A stretch of 64,000 nucleotides of DNA from Litorivita pollutaquae (GCF_003205515.1 NZ_KZ826481.1:290660-354659), one strand, 5' to 3'; positions 16,771 to 26,813 are shown, numbered from the stretch's first letter. The notes: a model not told the origin generated them from the sequence alone. Numbers and translations are program-made.

Positions 16771-18675
16771 ATGTATTTCCCAGACCTGCGAGAGTTTGAC
16801 GGCACATCAAACGCCGACCTCAAACCCGCATCTCTTGGCTCGGAGTTGGTGCGCACCGGTGCCATCACTTCCGAACAATTGATGGCAGCGCTTTCGGTGC
16901 AGGCACAATGCGACGCAACACTTGACAAAATCCTTACGACCGAGGGCATCATGCGCCCCGCCGACATGCGGTCGGCATTGGCGCGGTACCACGATACCTT
17001 TGTTGTCGATCTCGAAGAGACGCCGCCGGCGGGCACGCTGATCCATATGCTTGATCCTCAATTTTGCATCAAACATTGTATCGTTGCATGGCAGAAGGTG
17101 GATGATGTGACGCATATCGCCACCTCCCGCCCGCATCTGTTCGAGCAAATCGTCGCCGCCCTGCCCGACGAATTGCTACCGGCGCGGATGGTGATTGCCA
17201 GCCAAGAGCAAATTCAAAACACCGTGGCGCGGTTGAACCGGCCTGCGCTGGTTCTGGCGGCGCAAACCCGTGTCCCCGAGGCCGAAAGCTGCCGCACATG
17301 GGGCAAGAACCGCCGCCTGCGCATTGTGCTTTGCCTCGCGGCTCTGACCGCAGTGGCAGTCCTGACCTTTCGCTATCCTACCATTGTTTTCATGGCATTG
17401 GTCGGTTGGGCAATCTTTACCTTAATGGTGTCCTCGGTGATGAAAACCGCCGCCTTTGTCGCGCGGGTCTCGAAGCCGCCAGAGGATTTCCTGACACCCG
17501 ATCTGCCATCGGGAGCACGGCTGCCAAAAGTCTCGGTGTTGGTGCCGCTCTTTAAAGAAAAAGAAATCGCCTCCCATCTCGTTCAACGACTTAAAAAACT
17601 GAATTATCCCAAATCGTTGCTTGATGTTGTGTTGGTTCTCGAAGAGGTCGACACGCTCACTCAGGACACGGTCGCCCGGACATCTTTGCCGCCTTGGCTT
17701 CGGGTGGTGGTCGTGCCCAAAGGAGAGCCGCAAACCAAGCCGCGGGCAATGAACTACGCGTTGGATTTCTGCGATGGGGAAATCATCGGTATCTTTGATG
17801 CCGAAGATGCGCCCGATGCCGATCAAATCACGCGCGTTGCACATCATTTCCTCAACGCGCCACCTGACTTGGTCTGTTTGCAGGGGATCCTCGACTATTA
17901 CAATCCGCGTCAAAACTGGATCGCGCGCTGCTTTACCATCGAATATGCGGCATGGTTCCGGCTGATCCTGCCCGGCATGGCACAGCTTGGCTTTGGCATT
18001 CCGTTGGGGGGCACAACGCTCTATTTTCGCCGCGATGCTTTGGAAGAACTGGGCGGGTGGGATGCGCATAATGTCACCGAAGACGCCGACCTCGGCTTCC
18101 GGTTGGCGCGTCATGGCTACCGCACCGATGTGATCCAAACCGTCACCGGCGAAGAGGCGAACTGCCGGGCGCTGCCGTGGGTGCGCCAACGTTCGAGATG
18201 GCTGAAAGGTTATATGACCACTTACCTGGTCCATATGCGTAAGCCATTGAAATTGTTTAATCAACTTGGCGCATGGCGGTTCATCGGCTTTCAGGCTCAT
18301 TTCGTAACGGCGATGTCGCAATTCTTCCTCGCGCCGCTTCTCTGGTCCTTCTGGCTGGTAATTCTGGGGCTACCGCACCCTCTGGACGGGATTGTGCCGC
18401 ATGAGATGCTTTTGACGATGGGATCGCTGTTTTTGACCGTCGAGATGATCAATGTGGTCGCCAATCTCACCGCCATTGCCAATCCCGGGCACCGACATCT
18501 GCTTCCTTGGGTTGCGACCATGCATGTCTATTATCCGCTGGGGGTTTTCGCGGCGTACAAGGCGCTTTACGAATTGATCGTCATCCCATTTTATTGGGAC
18601 AAAACCCCACACGGGTTGTCGATTGACCACCCCAAGGGCACCGATCAAACCCCCAAGGCACGGCCGCGCGTATAA
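16771..18675 (+). CDS. Membrane glycosyltransferase family 2 with N-terminal MshEN-like domain
   Basis: This 634-residue inner-membrane protein probably makes an exopolysaccharide. Residues 21-44 and 51-73 carry two copies of the MshEN (type II secretion GspE N-domain) pattern with LGxxLxxxGxIxxxxLxxAL spacing; this domain binds c-di-GMP in MshE and in the phage N4 receptor synthase NfrB. Hydrophobic helices follow at about 183-230. The GT2 catalytic part (about 252-490) has KVSVLVPLFKE, the Asp-containing FDAEDAPDAD, the acceptor-site NVTEDADLG and the processive-synthase motif QRSRW (473-477). More helices fill 510-610. The ATG at 16771 is preferred over 16744 because TGAGG sits eight bases before it. 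Three CtrA-type sites precede it and a terminator follows, so it is monocistronic. The first MshEN motif has Ser where Arg is usual, so ligand binding is uncertain. Confidence 0.85.
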   Translation: MYFPDLREFDGTSNADLKPASLGSELVRTGAITSEQLMAALSVQAQCDATLDKILTTEGIMRPADMRSALARYHDTFVVDLEETPPAGTLIHMLDPQFCIKHCIVAWQKVDDVTHIATSRPHLFEQIVAALPDELLPARMVIASQEQIQNTVARLNRPALVLAAQTRVPEAESCRTWGKNRRLRIVLCLAALTAVAVLTFRYPTIVFMALVGWAIFTLMVSSVMKTAAFVARVSKPPEDFLTPDLPSGARLPKVSVLVPLFKEKEIASHLVQRLKKLNYPKSLLDVVLVLEEVDTLTQDTVARTSLPPWLRVVVVPKGEPQTKPRAMNYALDFCDGEIIGIFDAEDAPDADQITRVAHHFLNAPPDLVCLQGILDYYNPRQNWIARCFTIEYAAWFRLILPGMAQLGFGIPLGGTTLYFRRDALEELGGWDAHNVTEDADLGFRLARHGYRTDVIQTVTGEEANCRALPWVRQRSRWLKGYMTTYLVHMRKPLKLFNQLGAWRFIGFQAHFVTAMSQFFLAPLLWSFWLVILGLPHPLDGIVPHEMLLTMGSLFLTVEMINVVANLTAIANPGHRHLLPWVATMHVYYPLGVFAAYKALYELIVIPFYWDKTPHGLSIDHPKGTDQTPKARPRV

Positions 18676-18679
18676 CGCA

Positions 18680-18704
18680 AAACGGCGCCACGCTGGCGCC
18701 GTTT
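18680..18704. terminator. Terminator between the glycosyltransferase and the GntR gene
   Basis: AAACGGCGCCA at 18680-18690 and TGGCGCCGTTT at 18694-18704 form an eleven-pair perfect stem with a three-base loop. It sits five bases after the plus-strand stop and before the 3' end of the convergent regulator gene. Confidence 0.85.
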
Positions 18705-18741
18705 GTCGTTGCGATATGCGGGGGCGCTTTGACGATACCGC

Positions 18742-19386
18742 TCAATGCAACGCATCGTGATTGCGCGCGTCCGATTTTAGCCGCGTCATGAATGCCTTGG
18801 AAATATGGTCTTTCAGGGCTTTCTCGGCCTTTGCCTCGTCGCGGGATTCGATCGCGGCGACAATCACATCATGTTCGGCCAAGGCGTTTTTGTCTCGCCC
18901 CTCGGCCGCCAAAGTCGTGGTCGCCATCAACGCCATCGTGCGGTGGACAAGGTCCAATTGTTGCACCAAATACCGGTTGTGCGACGCCAGATGGATCATC
19001 TTGTGAAAACGCCGGTTCGCTCGCGCCATCGCGGCGGGTTGGCCAAGCAACGCGCGATCCTCTTCCACCATATCCCGCAGCACCCGCACCTCTTCGCTCG
19101 TGGCATGACGGGCGGCCAAACGCGCCGCCAGACCTTCAAGATCGGCCCGCACGACATAGAGTTCGGACAATTGGTTGTGATCCAAAGATGCCACGATCAA
19201 ACTGCGCCCGTCGCGGGCCAAAAGCGATTGCGTCTCAAGCCGCTGCAAAGCTTCGCGGATCGGCGTGCGCGACACGCCAAATCGTTCGGCCAAATCGCTT
19301 TCGACCAACCGGTCACCGGGTTTATACAACCCTGTGTCGATCGCTTCGAGGATCAACATATAGGCATCTTTTTGGGCCGGTTTCAT
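18742..19386 (-). CDS. GntR-family transcriptional regulator (FCD/FadR subfamily)
   Basis: This is a 214-residue DNA-binding regulator. The N-terminal winged helix-turn-helix is typical (KPGDRLVESDLAERFGVSRT followed by PIREALQRLE). The C-terminal FCD ligand domain shows VVRADLEGLAARLAARHAT, NRRFHKMIHLASHNRYLVQQ and EHDVIVAAIESRDE, with the His and Asp residues that usually hold a metal-bound acid. The ATG at 19386 is preferred over a TTG at 19392. It is divergent from the HAD phosphatase gene with about 107 bases between starts, so it may control that gene or itself; the effector, probably a small organic acid, is unknown. Confidence 0.9.
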   Translation of the reverse strand: MKPAQKDAYMLILEAIDTGLYKPGDRLVESDLAERFGVSRTPIREALQRLETQSLLARDGRSLIVASLDHNQLSELYVVRADLEGLAARLAARHATSEEVRVLRDMVEEDRALLGQPAAMARANRRFHKMIHLASHNRYLVQQLDLVHRTMALMATTTLAAEGRDKNALAEHDVIVAAIESRDEAKAEKALKDHISKAFMTRLKSDARNHDALH

Positions 19387-19493
19387 AGGCAATATCCAAA
19401 TCTGGTGTCAGCTGCGCAAACCTTATCCGCCTGCGCCCCCTGCGATCAACCAAAGAGATTGCGCAGGCGCGCCGCGCGCCCTACCCTCATCCC

Positions 19494-20138
19494 ATGCCAA
19501 AATCCGATTTCTCTCATGTCACCACCTGGATCTTTGATCTCGACAATACGTTGTATCCGCCTGCGATGCGCCTGTTTGACCAGATCGAGATCCGCATGAC
19601 CGCTTATGTGATGCAGGCGCTCGGCGTGGACCGCGCCCGCGCCGATTACTTGCGCCGCCATTATTGGCACAGATACGGCACGACTTTGGCCGGATTGATA
19701 CGTGAGCATGATGTTGACCCTGCTCCCTATCTGGAAGAGGTGCACGAAATCGATTTCACACCTCTGACGCCTGATCCCGTGCTTGCGGAGCGCATTCGTG
19801 CCCTCCCCGGGCGCAAAATCATCTACACCAACGGCACCGCGCCATATGCCGAGAAAGTCAGCGCAGCACGCGGGCTTGGCGGGCTGTTCGATGCGATTTA
19901 TGGCGTTGAACATGCTGGTTTTGCCTCAAAACCCGAACGCGCGGCTTTTGAAACCGTCTTCGCCGCCGATGGGCTCTCCCCCACCGCGAGCGCCATGTTC
20001 GAGGATGATTTACGCAACCTGCAAGTCCCGCATGACATGGGGCTGCGCACGGTGCATGTGGCGCAAACCGCCGACCCACACCCGCATGTGCAGCACCATA
20101 CGGACGATCTGGCGGAATTTCTGGGCACAGTCCTCTAA
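19494..20138 (+). CDS. HAD-family hydrolase, pyrimidine 5'-nucleotidase type
   Basis: This is a 214-residue cytoplasmic phosphatase of the HAD superfamily. Motif I is WIFDLDNTLYPP with the nucleophile Asp15 and the acid Asp17, motif II is KIIYTNGTAPYAE, the motif III lysine is in FASKPERAAFE, and motif IV is MFEDDLRNLQVP. The DLDNTLYP version and the overall length match the SDT1/PHM8-like pyrimidine 5'-nucleotidase group widespread in alphaproteobacteria. It would dephosphorylate nucleoside monophosphates or similar small phosphates. It is divergent from a GntR regulator and 80 bases upstream of the UbiH-like gene. Confidence 0.9.
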   Translation: MPKSDFSHVTTWIFDLDNTLYPPAMRLFDQIEIRMTAYVMQALGVDRARADYLRRHYWHRYGTTLAGLIREHDVDPAPYLEEVHEIDFTPLTPDPVLAERIRALPGRKIIYTNGTAPYAEKVSAARGLGGLFDAIYGVEHAGFASKPERAAFETVFAADGLSPTASAMFEDDLRNLQVPHDMGLRTVHVAQTADPHPHVQHHTDDLAEFLGTVL

Positions 20139-20218
20139 AGCGCGGCGGGATCACGCATGGAACCCCGTAGGAAACTGCGCTACTTCATAGGCGACACTAT
20201 CTGGCAGGAGGCCATGCC

Positions 20219-21418
20219 ATGCAGACCGATCTTGATATCGTGATTTCCGGCGGCGGTATTGCCGGTCTGGCGGCGGCTTGCGTGTTCGGGCAGGCAGGGT
20301 TTTCCGTGCTTTGCGTTGATCCGGCACCGCCGGTGACAACACGCGACGGGGCCGGATCGGATTTGCGCACCACCGCTTTTTTGCAGCCCGCACAGGCGCT
20401 TTTGGATCGGGCCGGCGTATGGGATCGCCTCGCCCCGCATGCCGCCGCTTTGCAAATCATGCGCATTGTCGATGCCGGCGGCGTGGACCCACGCCCGCGA
20501 TTGACCCGCGAGTTTAACGCCGCCGATCTGTCCGACCTGCCCTTTGGGTGGAACTTGCCGAACTGGCTGCTGCGGCGCGAATTTTTGGCGCGGATTGACG
20601 AATTGCCGAATGTGGAGTTCCGCGCCGGCACCGCAGCCAAGGGCCTGTTCACCCGCACCGATGAGGCCCGCGTATCGCTTAGCGACGGAGAAACCGCGCG
20701 CGCGCGCTTGGTGATCGCGGCGGACGGACGCAATTCACGCCTGCGCGAGGCGGCCGGGATTCCGGTCAAAACAACGCGTTACGGGCAAAAGGCATTGGCC
20801 TTTGCGGTCACCCATCCGATCCCCCATAACAATGTCTCCACGGAAATTCATCGTTCGGGTGGGCCGTTCACATTGGTGCCATTGCCGGACCATGACGGGC
20901 ACCCCTCCTCTGCGGTGGTCTGGATGGAGGACGGGCCCGAGGTGATGCGCCTTGCCGCCCTATCGGAACCGGAGTTCCAAGAGGAAATGAATCGCCGGTC
21001 CTGCGAATTGTTCGGCCCACTGACGCTTGCCTCGCGCCGCACCACTTGGCCGATTATTTCCCAAGTGGCCGAAAGGATGAGCGGCGAGCGGTTGGCCTTG
21101 ATCGCCGAGGCCGCCCATGTGGTGCCGCCCATCGGCGCGCAAGGATTGAACATGAGCCTTGGTGATCTGCGGGTGCTGCACGATCTTGCCGTTTCCGCGC
21201 CCGATACGCTTGGGTCACGGATGATGCTCGATCAATTCCATGCGGCGCGACACAAGGAAGTCCGCGCGCGGGTGGCAGGAATTGATATGCTCAACCGCGC
21301 GTCACAAATGCATAGCCAGCCTTTGCGCGATTTGCGCGCGGCGGGGCTGTCGGCGATCTACGGCATGGCGCCGGTGCGTAAGATGATGATGCAAATGGGA
21401 TTGGGCACACGCGGATAA
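20219..21418 (+). CDS. UbiH/UbiF/VisC-family FAD-dependent hydroxylase
   Basis: This is a 399-residue flavoprotein of the family that hydroxylates the aromatic ring during ubiquinone synthesis. The FAD Rossmann motif is VISGGGIAGLAAACVFGQAG, the second flavin motif is VIAADGRNSRLREAAG, and the C-terminal FAD contact is PIGAQGLNMSLGDLRVL. The ATG at 20219 has CAGGAGG at optimal spacing. The family cannot be resolved further by eye between UbiH, UbiF/Coq7-type and UbiL functions; alphaproteobacteria carry different sets. It is convergent with the aminotransferase gene and shares a terminator with it. Confidence 0.88.
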   Translation: MQTDLDIVISGGGIAGLAAACVFGQAGFSVLCVDPAPPVTTRDGAGSDLRTTAFLQPAQALLDRAGVWDRLAPHAAALQIMRIVDAGGVDPRPRLTREFNAADLSDLPFGWNLPNWLLRREFLARIDELPNVEFRAGTAAKGLFTRTDEARVSLSDGETARARLVIAADGRNSRLREAAGIPVKTTRYGQKALAFAVTHPIPHNNVSTEIHRSGGPFTLVPLPDHDGHPSSAVVWMEDGPEVMRLAALSEPEFQEEMNRRSCELFGPLTLASRRTTWPIISQVAERMSGERLALIAEAAHVVPPIGAQGLNMSLGDLRVLHDLAVSAPDTLGSRMMLDQFHAARHKEVRARVAGIDMLNRASQMHSQPLRDLRAAGLSAIYGMAPVRKMMMQMGLGTRG

Positions 21419-21433
21419 CCACGCGTGCCCAAT
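21400..21433. terminator. Bidirectional hairpin at the UbiH/aminotransferase junction
   Basis: ATTGGGCAC at 21400-21408 and GTGCCCAAT at 21425-21433 form a nine-pair stem that spans the stop codon region of the UbiH-like gene. It lies between two convergent genes only 18 bases apart. The T-tracts are short, so efficiency is uncertain. Confidence 0.55.
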
Positions 21434-21436
21434 GTC

Positions 21437-22570
21437 TTAACCGTCGAGAACCGTATCCAAAGCGGCCTCGAAACGGCCAAGCGCGCTTGGCACATCATAG
21501 AGTTTATCGAGACCGAACAGGCCGATGCGGAAGGTCATAAACCCCTCTGGCTCATCACAGGCCAATGGCACGCCCGCCGCAATCTGCAATCCCTGCGCGG
21601 CGAATTTGCTGCCGTTCTGGATCATTGGGTCGTCGGTATAGCTGACCACCACGCCGGGCGCGCCAAATCCGTCGGCAGCGACCGAAGAAAACCCGCGCGC
21701 CGCCAACATCGCACGCACCCCGTCGCCCAAGGCCCATTGCGATTCGCGCAGGCGCTCGAAGCCATATTCTTTCGTCTCCTGCATCGTGTCGCGAAAGGCG
21801 CGCAGGGCATCGGTCGGCAGGGTCGCATGATAAGCATGGCCGCCGTTTTCATAGGCCACCATGATCGCGCGCCATTTTTTGAGGTCCAACGCAAAGCTGT
21901 CCGAGGTTGTCTCTTCCAATCGCGCGGCGGCGCGCGCGGACATCATCACCAAACCCGCCGAAGGCGAAGCCGACCACCCTTTTTGCGGCGCGGAAATCAA
22001 CACATCGACGCCGCATTTTTCCATATCCACCCATGCGCAACCGGAGGCAATGCAATCCAGCACAAAAAGCGCCCCCACATCATGGGCGGCCACGGCCAGC
22101 GCCTTGATATAGTCATCGGGCAGGATCAAACCCGCCGATGTTTCCACATGAGGCGCAAAAACCACCTCCGGCTTGGCCGCGCGGATGGCGGCGGTGACCT
22201 CGTCAATCGGCGCGGGCGCAAAGGGCGATTGCGCACCATTGCCGGTTTGGCGGGCCTTGAACACCGTGGTTTCGGCGGCAAAATTACCCGCCTCGAAAAT
22301 CTGGCTCCAGCGATAGGAAAACCATCCGTTGCGGACGATCATCGCATGTTTTCCAGCCGCAAACTGGCGCGCCACGGCCTCCATCCCATAGGTGCCGCCA
22401 CCGGGGATGAGGGCGACGGAATGGGCGTTATACACCTCTTTGAGCATCGATGAGATATCGCGCATAACCTGTTGGAATATTTGCGACATATGGTTGAGCG
22501 AACGGTCAGTGAAGACCACTGAATATTCGAGCAACCCATCGGGATCGACAGTATCAAGCAGGGCGGTCAT
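21437..22570 (-). CDS. Class V PLP-dependent aminotransferase (alanine/serine-glyoxylate type)
   Basis: This 377-residue aminotransferase has the fold-type I class V layout. The PLP lysine is Lys197 in SAPQKGWSASP, preceded by the cofactor-binding ALFVLDCIASGCAWVDME segment. The glycine loop IPGGGTYGMEAVARQF also fits. Related proteins act as alanine-, serine- or aspartate-glyoxylate aminotransferases; the N-terminal MTALLDTVDPDGLLEYSVVF segment is characteristic of a Rhodobacterales subgroup whose substrate I cannot name. GGAG stands seven bases before the ATG at 22570. It lies downstream of the two Lrp genes on the same strand, with an 81-base gap, and could be read from the same promoter. 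Confidence 0.85.
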   Translation of the reverse strand: MTALLDTVDPDGLLEYSVVFTDRSLNHMSQIFQQVMRDISSMLKEVYNAHSVALIPGGGTYGMEAVARQFAAGKHAMIVRNGWFSYRWSQIFEAGNFAAETTVFKARQTGNGAQSPFAPAPIDEVTAAIRAAKPEVVFAPHVETSAGLILPDDYIKALAVAAHDVGALFVLDCIASGCAWVDMEKCGVDVLISAPQKGWSASPSAGLVMMSARAAARLEETTSDSFALDLKKWRAIMVAYENGGHAYHATLPTDALRAFRDTMQETKEYGFERLRESQWALGDGVRAMLAARGFSSVAADGFGAPGVVVSYTDDPMIQNGSKFAAQGLQIAAGVPLACDEPEGFMTFRIGLFGLDKLYDVPSALGRFEAALDTVLDG

Positions 22571-22651
22571 GGACAGTCTCCTTAGGCAACGGGGCGTTGG
22601 CCCGAAGGCTACTCCGGCGGCGCGCCTAGCAAAAGCCGAAAATCGCGCCCG

Positions 22652-23110
22652 CTACCCCAAAGGCCCCGCAACGCGTTCTTCGGACAAGAGCACATTGGCC
22701 TCGACATCGCCCACGCCGGGTAATGTCATGATCCGGCGCCGCAGAACCCGTTCAAAATCCGCGATGTCGCGGGCCACAACCCGCAGGCGATAGTCATACA
22801 TGCCGAGCACATGCTCGACGGTTTGCACCTCGGGGATCGCGCAAACGGCGCGTTCGAAATCATCAAGACTGACGCGACCCTTGGTGGCCAATTTGATTCC
22901 CAAAAAAACCGCTACGCCAAACCCGAGCTTTTCACGATCAAGTTCCAAGCGCCGCCCGGCAATAACGCCAAGGCCTTTGAGCCGTTCAATCCGTCGCCAG
23001 GTCGCAGGCTGTGACAGATCAACCTTGCGCCCTAAGGCCCCCGCAGTTTGCCCGGCATCGCACGCCAATTCGCGCAACAGCATCCGGTCGACATCATCCA
23101 GCTCAATCAT
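22652..23110 (-). CDS. Lrp/AsnC-family regulator (second of a pair)
   Basis: This is a 152-residue leucine-responsive-type regulator. The N-terminal helix-turn-helix is DDVDRMLLRELACDAGQTAG followed by ALGRKVDLSQPATWRRIERL, and the C-terminal RAM (effector/oligomer) domain contains VCAIPEVQTVEHVLGMYDY and RRRIMTLPGVGDVEANVLLS. Its start overlaps the stop of the upstream Lrp gene by four bases (ATGA), so the two are translated together and may form mixed oligomers. The effector, probably an amino acid, is unknown. The next gene downstream is an aminotransferase. Confidence 0.92.
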   Translation of the reverse strand: MIELDDVDRMLLRELACDAGQTAGALGRKVDLSQPATWRRIERLKGLGVIAGRRLELDREKLGFGVAVFLGIKLATKGRVSLDDFERAVCAIPEVQTVEHVLGMYDYRLRVVARDIADFERVLRRRIMTLPGVGDVEANVLLSEERVAGPLG

Positions 23111-23562
23111 AGCGGCAGCGTCTCATCGCTCTTGATCCGCGCCACATGCATCAAGGCTTCGATATCGCTGATATGCGGCAGGGATAGAATTCTCTTACGA
23201 TAGATGTCTTGGTAATGCGCCATGTCGCGGGCAATGACCGAAAGGCGGACATCGACGCGCCCCAAAAAGGTTTGAATTTCAATGACATCGGGAACACTTC
23301 GGGCCTCGGCAATGAATTCGTCGAAGGCACGCGAATTGGTTTTATCGAGGCTGATGCGCAGGCTGACTTCGACCTCATATCCAAGCGCACGCCAATCTAT
23401 CACCGCGCGGTTCCCCCGGATCACGCCATTTTCGATCATCCGCTCCACCCGGCGCCAACAGGTCGCCGTGGCCAAGCCCGCCTGCGCTGCTAATTGTGCC
23501 GCCGTCAGGCCGGGATCCGCTTGATAGAACCTCAGAATGCGGCGATCAGTGTCATCAAGCAT
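23107..23562 (-). CDS. Lrp/AsnC-family regulator (first of a pair), divergent from ilvC
   Basis: This is a 151-residue Lrp-type regulator: winged helix MLDDTDRRILRFYQADPGLT, recognition region ATATCWRRVERMIENGVIRG, and C-terminal RAM domain with SVPDVIEIQTFLGRVDVRLS and KRILSLPHISDIEALMHVAR. It is divergent from ilvC with 158 bases between starts; that gap is AT-rich and has an inverted repeat touching its own start codon, which fits autoregulation and control of ilvC. It overlaps the second Lrp gene by four bases. Confidence 0.92.
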   Translation of the reverse strand: MLDDTDRRILRFYQADPGLTAAQLAAQAGLATATCWRRVERMIENGVIRGNRAVIDWRALGYEVEVSLRISLDKTNSRAFDEFIAEARSVPDVIEIQTFLGRVDVRLSVIARDMAHYQDIYRKRILSLPHISDIEALMHVARIKSDETLPL

Positions 23563-23638
23563 GAAATGGCAATCTTTTCATAATCAAGAGAATAGATATT
23601 TCAAATATACACAAAATATCATGCGATTGCCAAATCAT
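23561..23638. promoter_or_regulatory. Long-range inverted repeat in the lrp-ilvC intergenic region
   Basis: TGGCAATC at 23567-23574 is inverted as GATTGCCA at 23625-23632. The match extends outward over two mismatched bases to ATGA (23561-23564) and TCAT (23635-23638), so twelve of fourteen positions agree. The arms are about 58 bases centre to centre with an AT-rich core, the geometry expected for DNA wrapping by an Lrp-type octamer. The left arm lies at the start codon of the first Lrp gene. Confidence 0.55.
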
Positions 23639-23678
23639 ATCGCGAAAAATGCGCCTATGGTGCGCACAGACGACGACT

Positions 23679-24743
<1,065 letters not shown>

Positions 24744-24759
24744 TTTTGCACCAGACCTT

Positions 24760-24790
24760 AAAAAGGGCGCCTCTTGGGGCGCCCTTTTTT
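24760..24790 (+). terminator. Intrinsic terminator of ilvC
   Basis: AAAAGGGCGCC at 24761-24771 and GGCGCCCTTTT at 24778-24788 form an eleven-pair stem with a six-base loop and run into TTTTTTCG. It lies 17 bases after the ilvC stop. Confidence 0.92.
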
Positions 24791-24794
24791 CGTT

Positions 24795-25298
24795 TCAGTA
24801 TTTGCCGATGGTGATGGTCTTTTCCTCGATCACCTTACCGTCGCTGCTCACCGCTTTCAGCGTGGCGGTATATTGGTTGCCCTTGCCGCCGGAACAGGGT
24901 GGCATATACCCTTTGGAGGCGTATTTGCCCGTGCCGCGCGCCGCGTGTACGACCTTGACACCGCCCGGCAATTCATCCGTCAGCCCCGGAACGGCAGGCA
25001 ATTTGGCCGCCGCCCCGTTGACCGGATACATCAGCGTGCCATGACCGCCATCCGTCGCCATCGGCGGATAGGATTTGTCGTCATATTCAACAATCAGTGA
25101 CGCAGTACCCTCGGGCAGGTTCGAAACCTGCATCGGCGGGGTCGATCCATTGCCCCCAAACAACGTGCATTGCTGCCCGTTCGGCACGGTTTTTCCTGTC
25201 CATGGCGCGTCCAATGCCACGGACATCTCCGCATGGGCTGCCCCCGCAACACAGACCAGTGCGATGACTGCGGGCAACCGCCCAATTCGATATAACAT
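24795..25298 (-). CDS. Exported PEBP-like protein
   Basis: This is a 167-residue protein with a signal peptide (MLYRIGRLPAVIALVCVAGA, cleavage after AHA). The mature part resembles the YbhB/phosphatidylethanolamine-binding protein fold: TASLIVEYDDKSYPP, HGTLMYPVNGAAAKLPA and a GY-PPC-NQYTATLKAV block replace the usual GPCPPxGxHRYxFTLYAL block. The match is by eye and the ligand-site residues differ (NQY for HRY), so binding function is uncertain. The ATG at 25298 is preferred because AGGAG sits seven bases upstream; frames up to 25433 are longer but overlap the glmM 3' end. It lies downstream of glmM on the same strand. Confidence 0.6.
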   Translation of the reverse strand: MLYRIGRLPAVIALVCVAGAAHAEMSVALDAPWTGKTVPNGQQCTLFGGNGSTPPMQVSNLPEGTASLIVEYDDKSYPPMATDGGHGTLMYPVNGAAAKLPAVPGLTDELPGGVKVVHAARGTGKYASKGYMPPCSGGKGNQYTATLKAVSSDGKVIEEKTITIGKY

Positions 25299-25371
25299 AT
25301 GCATTCTCCTATAAGTTACGGGTGACCCTATGCCCTTGCAGGAGCATAGGTCAAGGACGCGCATAGGTTGA

Positions 25372-26715
25372 TTATAAAGCTTTTTGCACCGCCTCGACCA
25401 CTTGCGCCACTGCGGCGTTGAGACGGTCCTCATCCTCGCATTCGGCCATCACGCGGATCAAAGGCTCGGTGCCGGATTTACGAATCAAAAGCCGGCCAGA
25501 GCCAGAGAGATCCGCCTCGGCCTGTTGGATCGCGGCCTGAACTTTGACCTCGTCCAACGGCGCCTGACCGGCCGAAAATCGCACGTTTTTAAGAAGTTGC
25601 GGCACGGTCTCGAACTGTTTGGCAAGCGTCGAGGCACGGTGCCCGGAGCGGACCATTTCGGCCAAAAATTGCAAACCCGCCATCAACCCGTCGCCCGTGG
25701 TGGCGTAATCCGTCATCACGATATGGCCCGATTGTTCGCCGCCCAAATTAAAACCGCCCGCGCGCATCCGCTCAACCACATAGCGATCACCCACGCCGGT
25801 GCGCTCCAACCCGATGTTCTTGCCGGCCAGGAACCGTTCAAGTCCGAGGTTCGACATCACGGTGGCCACCAAGGCATTGCCTTTAAGGCGGCCCTCTTCC
25901 GCCCAACGGCTGGCCAAAAGCGCCATCAACTGATCGCCATCGGCGATTTTTCCTGTCTCATCAATCAAGATGATCCGATCCGCGTCCCCATCCAGACAGA
26001 TCCCGAGATCCGCCCCATGGGCAACCACCGCTTCGGCGGCGGTTTGGGGGGACGTAGACCCGCAGTTTTCATTGATATTCAAACCATTCGGCGACACCCC
26101 GATTTTAACCACCTCGGCGCCCAACTCCCAAAGCACCTCCGGCGCGGCGCGGTAGGCAGCGCCATTGGCGCAATCGACCACCACCTTGATCCCGTCCAAA
26201 CGGCGGCCTTCCGGAAAGGTCGATTTCACCCGTTCTACATAGCGGAACAGACCATCATCGATCCGCTGCGCGCGGCCAATATTGCGCGCTTGCGCCGGTT
26301 CGACACCGGCCTCGACCAAGGCCTCAATCTCCATCTCGGCCTCGTCGGATAATTTGAACCCGTCGGGCCCGAAAAACTTGATGCCGTTGTCATGGGCGGG
26401 ATTATGGCTCGCCGAGATCATCACACCAAGATCGGCGCGCATCGATGGCGTCAACAGCCCCACCGCAGGGGTCGGCACCGGCCCGAGCAAGAGCACATTC
26501 ATCCCCGTCGAAGTCAGCCCCGCCGTCAGTGCATTCTCGAACATATAGCCCGACAATCGCGTGTCTTTGCCGATGACAACACGGTGCACGTTTGATCCGT
26601 CGCGGCGAAAATACCGTCCCACCGCCGCACCAAGCCGCAGCGCCATTTCGGCCGTCATCGGATAGGTATTGGCGGTGCCGCGCACCCCGTCGGTGCCGAA
26701 AAATTTGCGGGTCAT
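25372..26715 (-). CDS. glmM: Phosphoglucosamine mutase
   Basis: GlmM interconverts glucosamine 6-phosphate and glucosamine 1-phosphate on the route to UDP-N-acetylglucosamine for peptidoglycan and lipid A. The 447-residue protein has the family start [20 protein letters not shown], the phosphoserine loop [15 protein letters not shown] (Ser103), the metal loop [14 protein letters not shown], the sugar-specificity loop [20 protein letters not shown], and the phosphate-binding [15 protein letters not shown]. The start at 26715 is the natural one. In many bacteria glmM lies next to folP, and that linkage is kept here with folP 98 bases upstream on the same strand. Confidence 0.98.
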   Translation of the reverse strand: MTRKFFGTDGVRGTANTYPMTAEMALRLGAAVGRYFRRDGSNVHRVVIGKDTRLSGYMFENALTAGLTSTGMNVLLLGPVPTPAVGLLTPSMRADLGVMISASHNPAHDNGIKFFGPDGFKLSDEAEMEIEALVEAGVEPAQARNIGRAQRIDDGLFRYVERVKSTFPEGRRLDGIKVVVDCANGAAYRAAPEVLWELGAEVVKIGVSPNGLNINENCGSTSPQTAAEAVVAHGADLGICLDGDADRIILIDETGKIADGDQLMALLASRWAEEGRLKGNALVATVMSNLGLERFLAGKNIGLERTGVGDRYVVERMRAGGFNLGGEQSGHIVMTDYATTGDGLMAGLQFLAEMVRSGHRASTLAKQFETVPQLLKNVRFSAGQAPLDEVKVQAAIQQAEADLSGSGRLLIRKSGTEPLIRVMAECEDEDRLNAAVAQVVEAVQKAL

Positions 26716-26813
26716 TGGGGTGTCCTTGACTGTTTCTATGCGACTTCTATGCGACGCGCCGCGTCATTGAACACAGGTTTATGCAAGAATGGCACAGGCG
26801 TCAAAGCCCGCCA

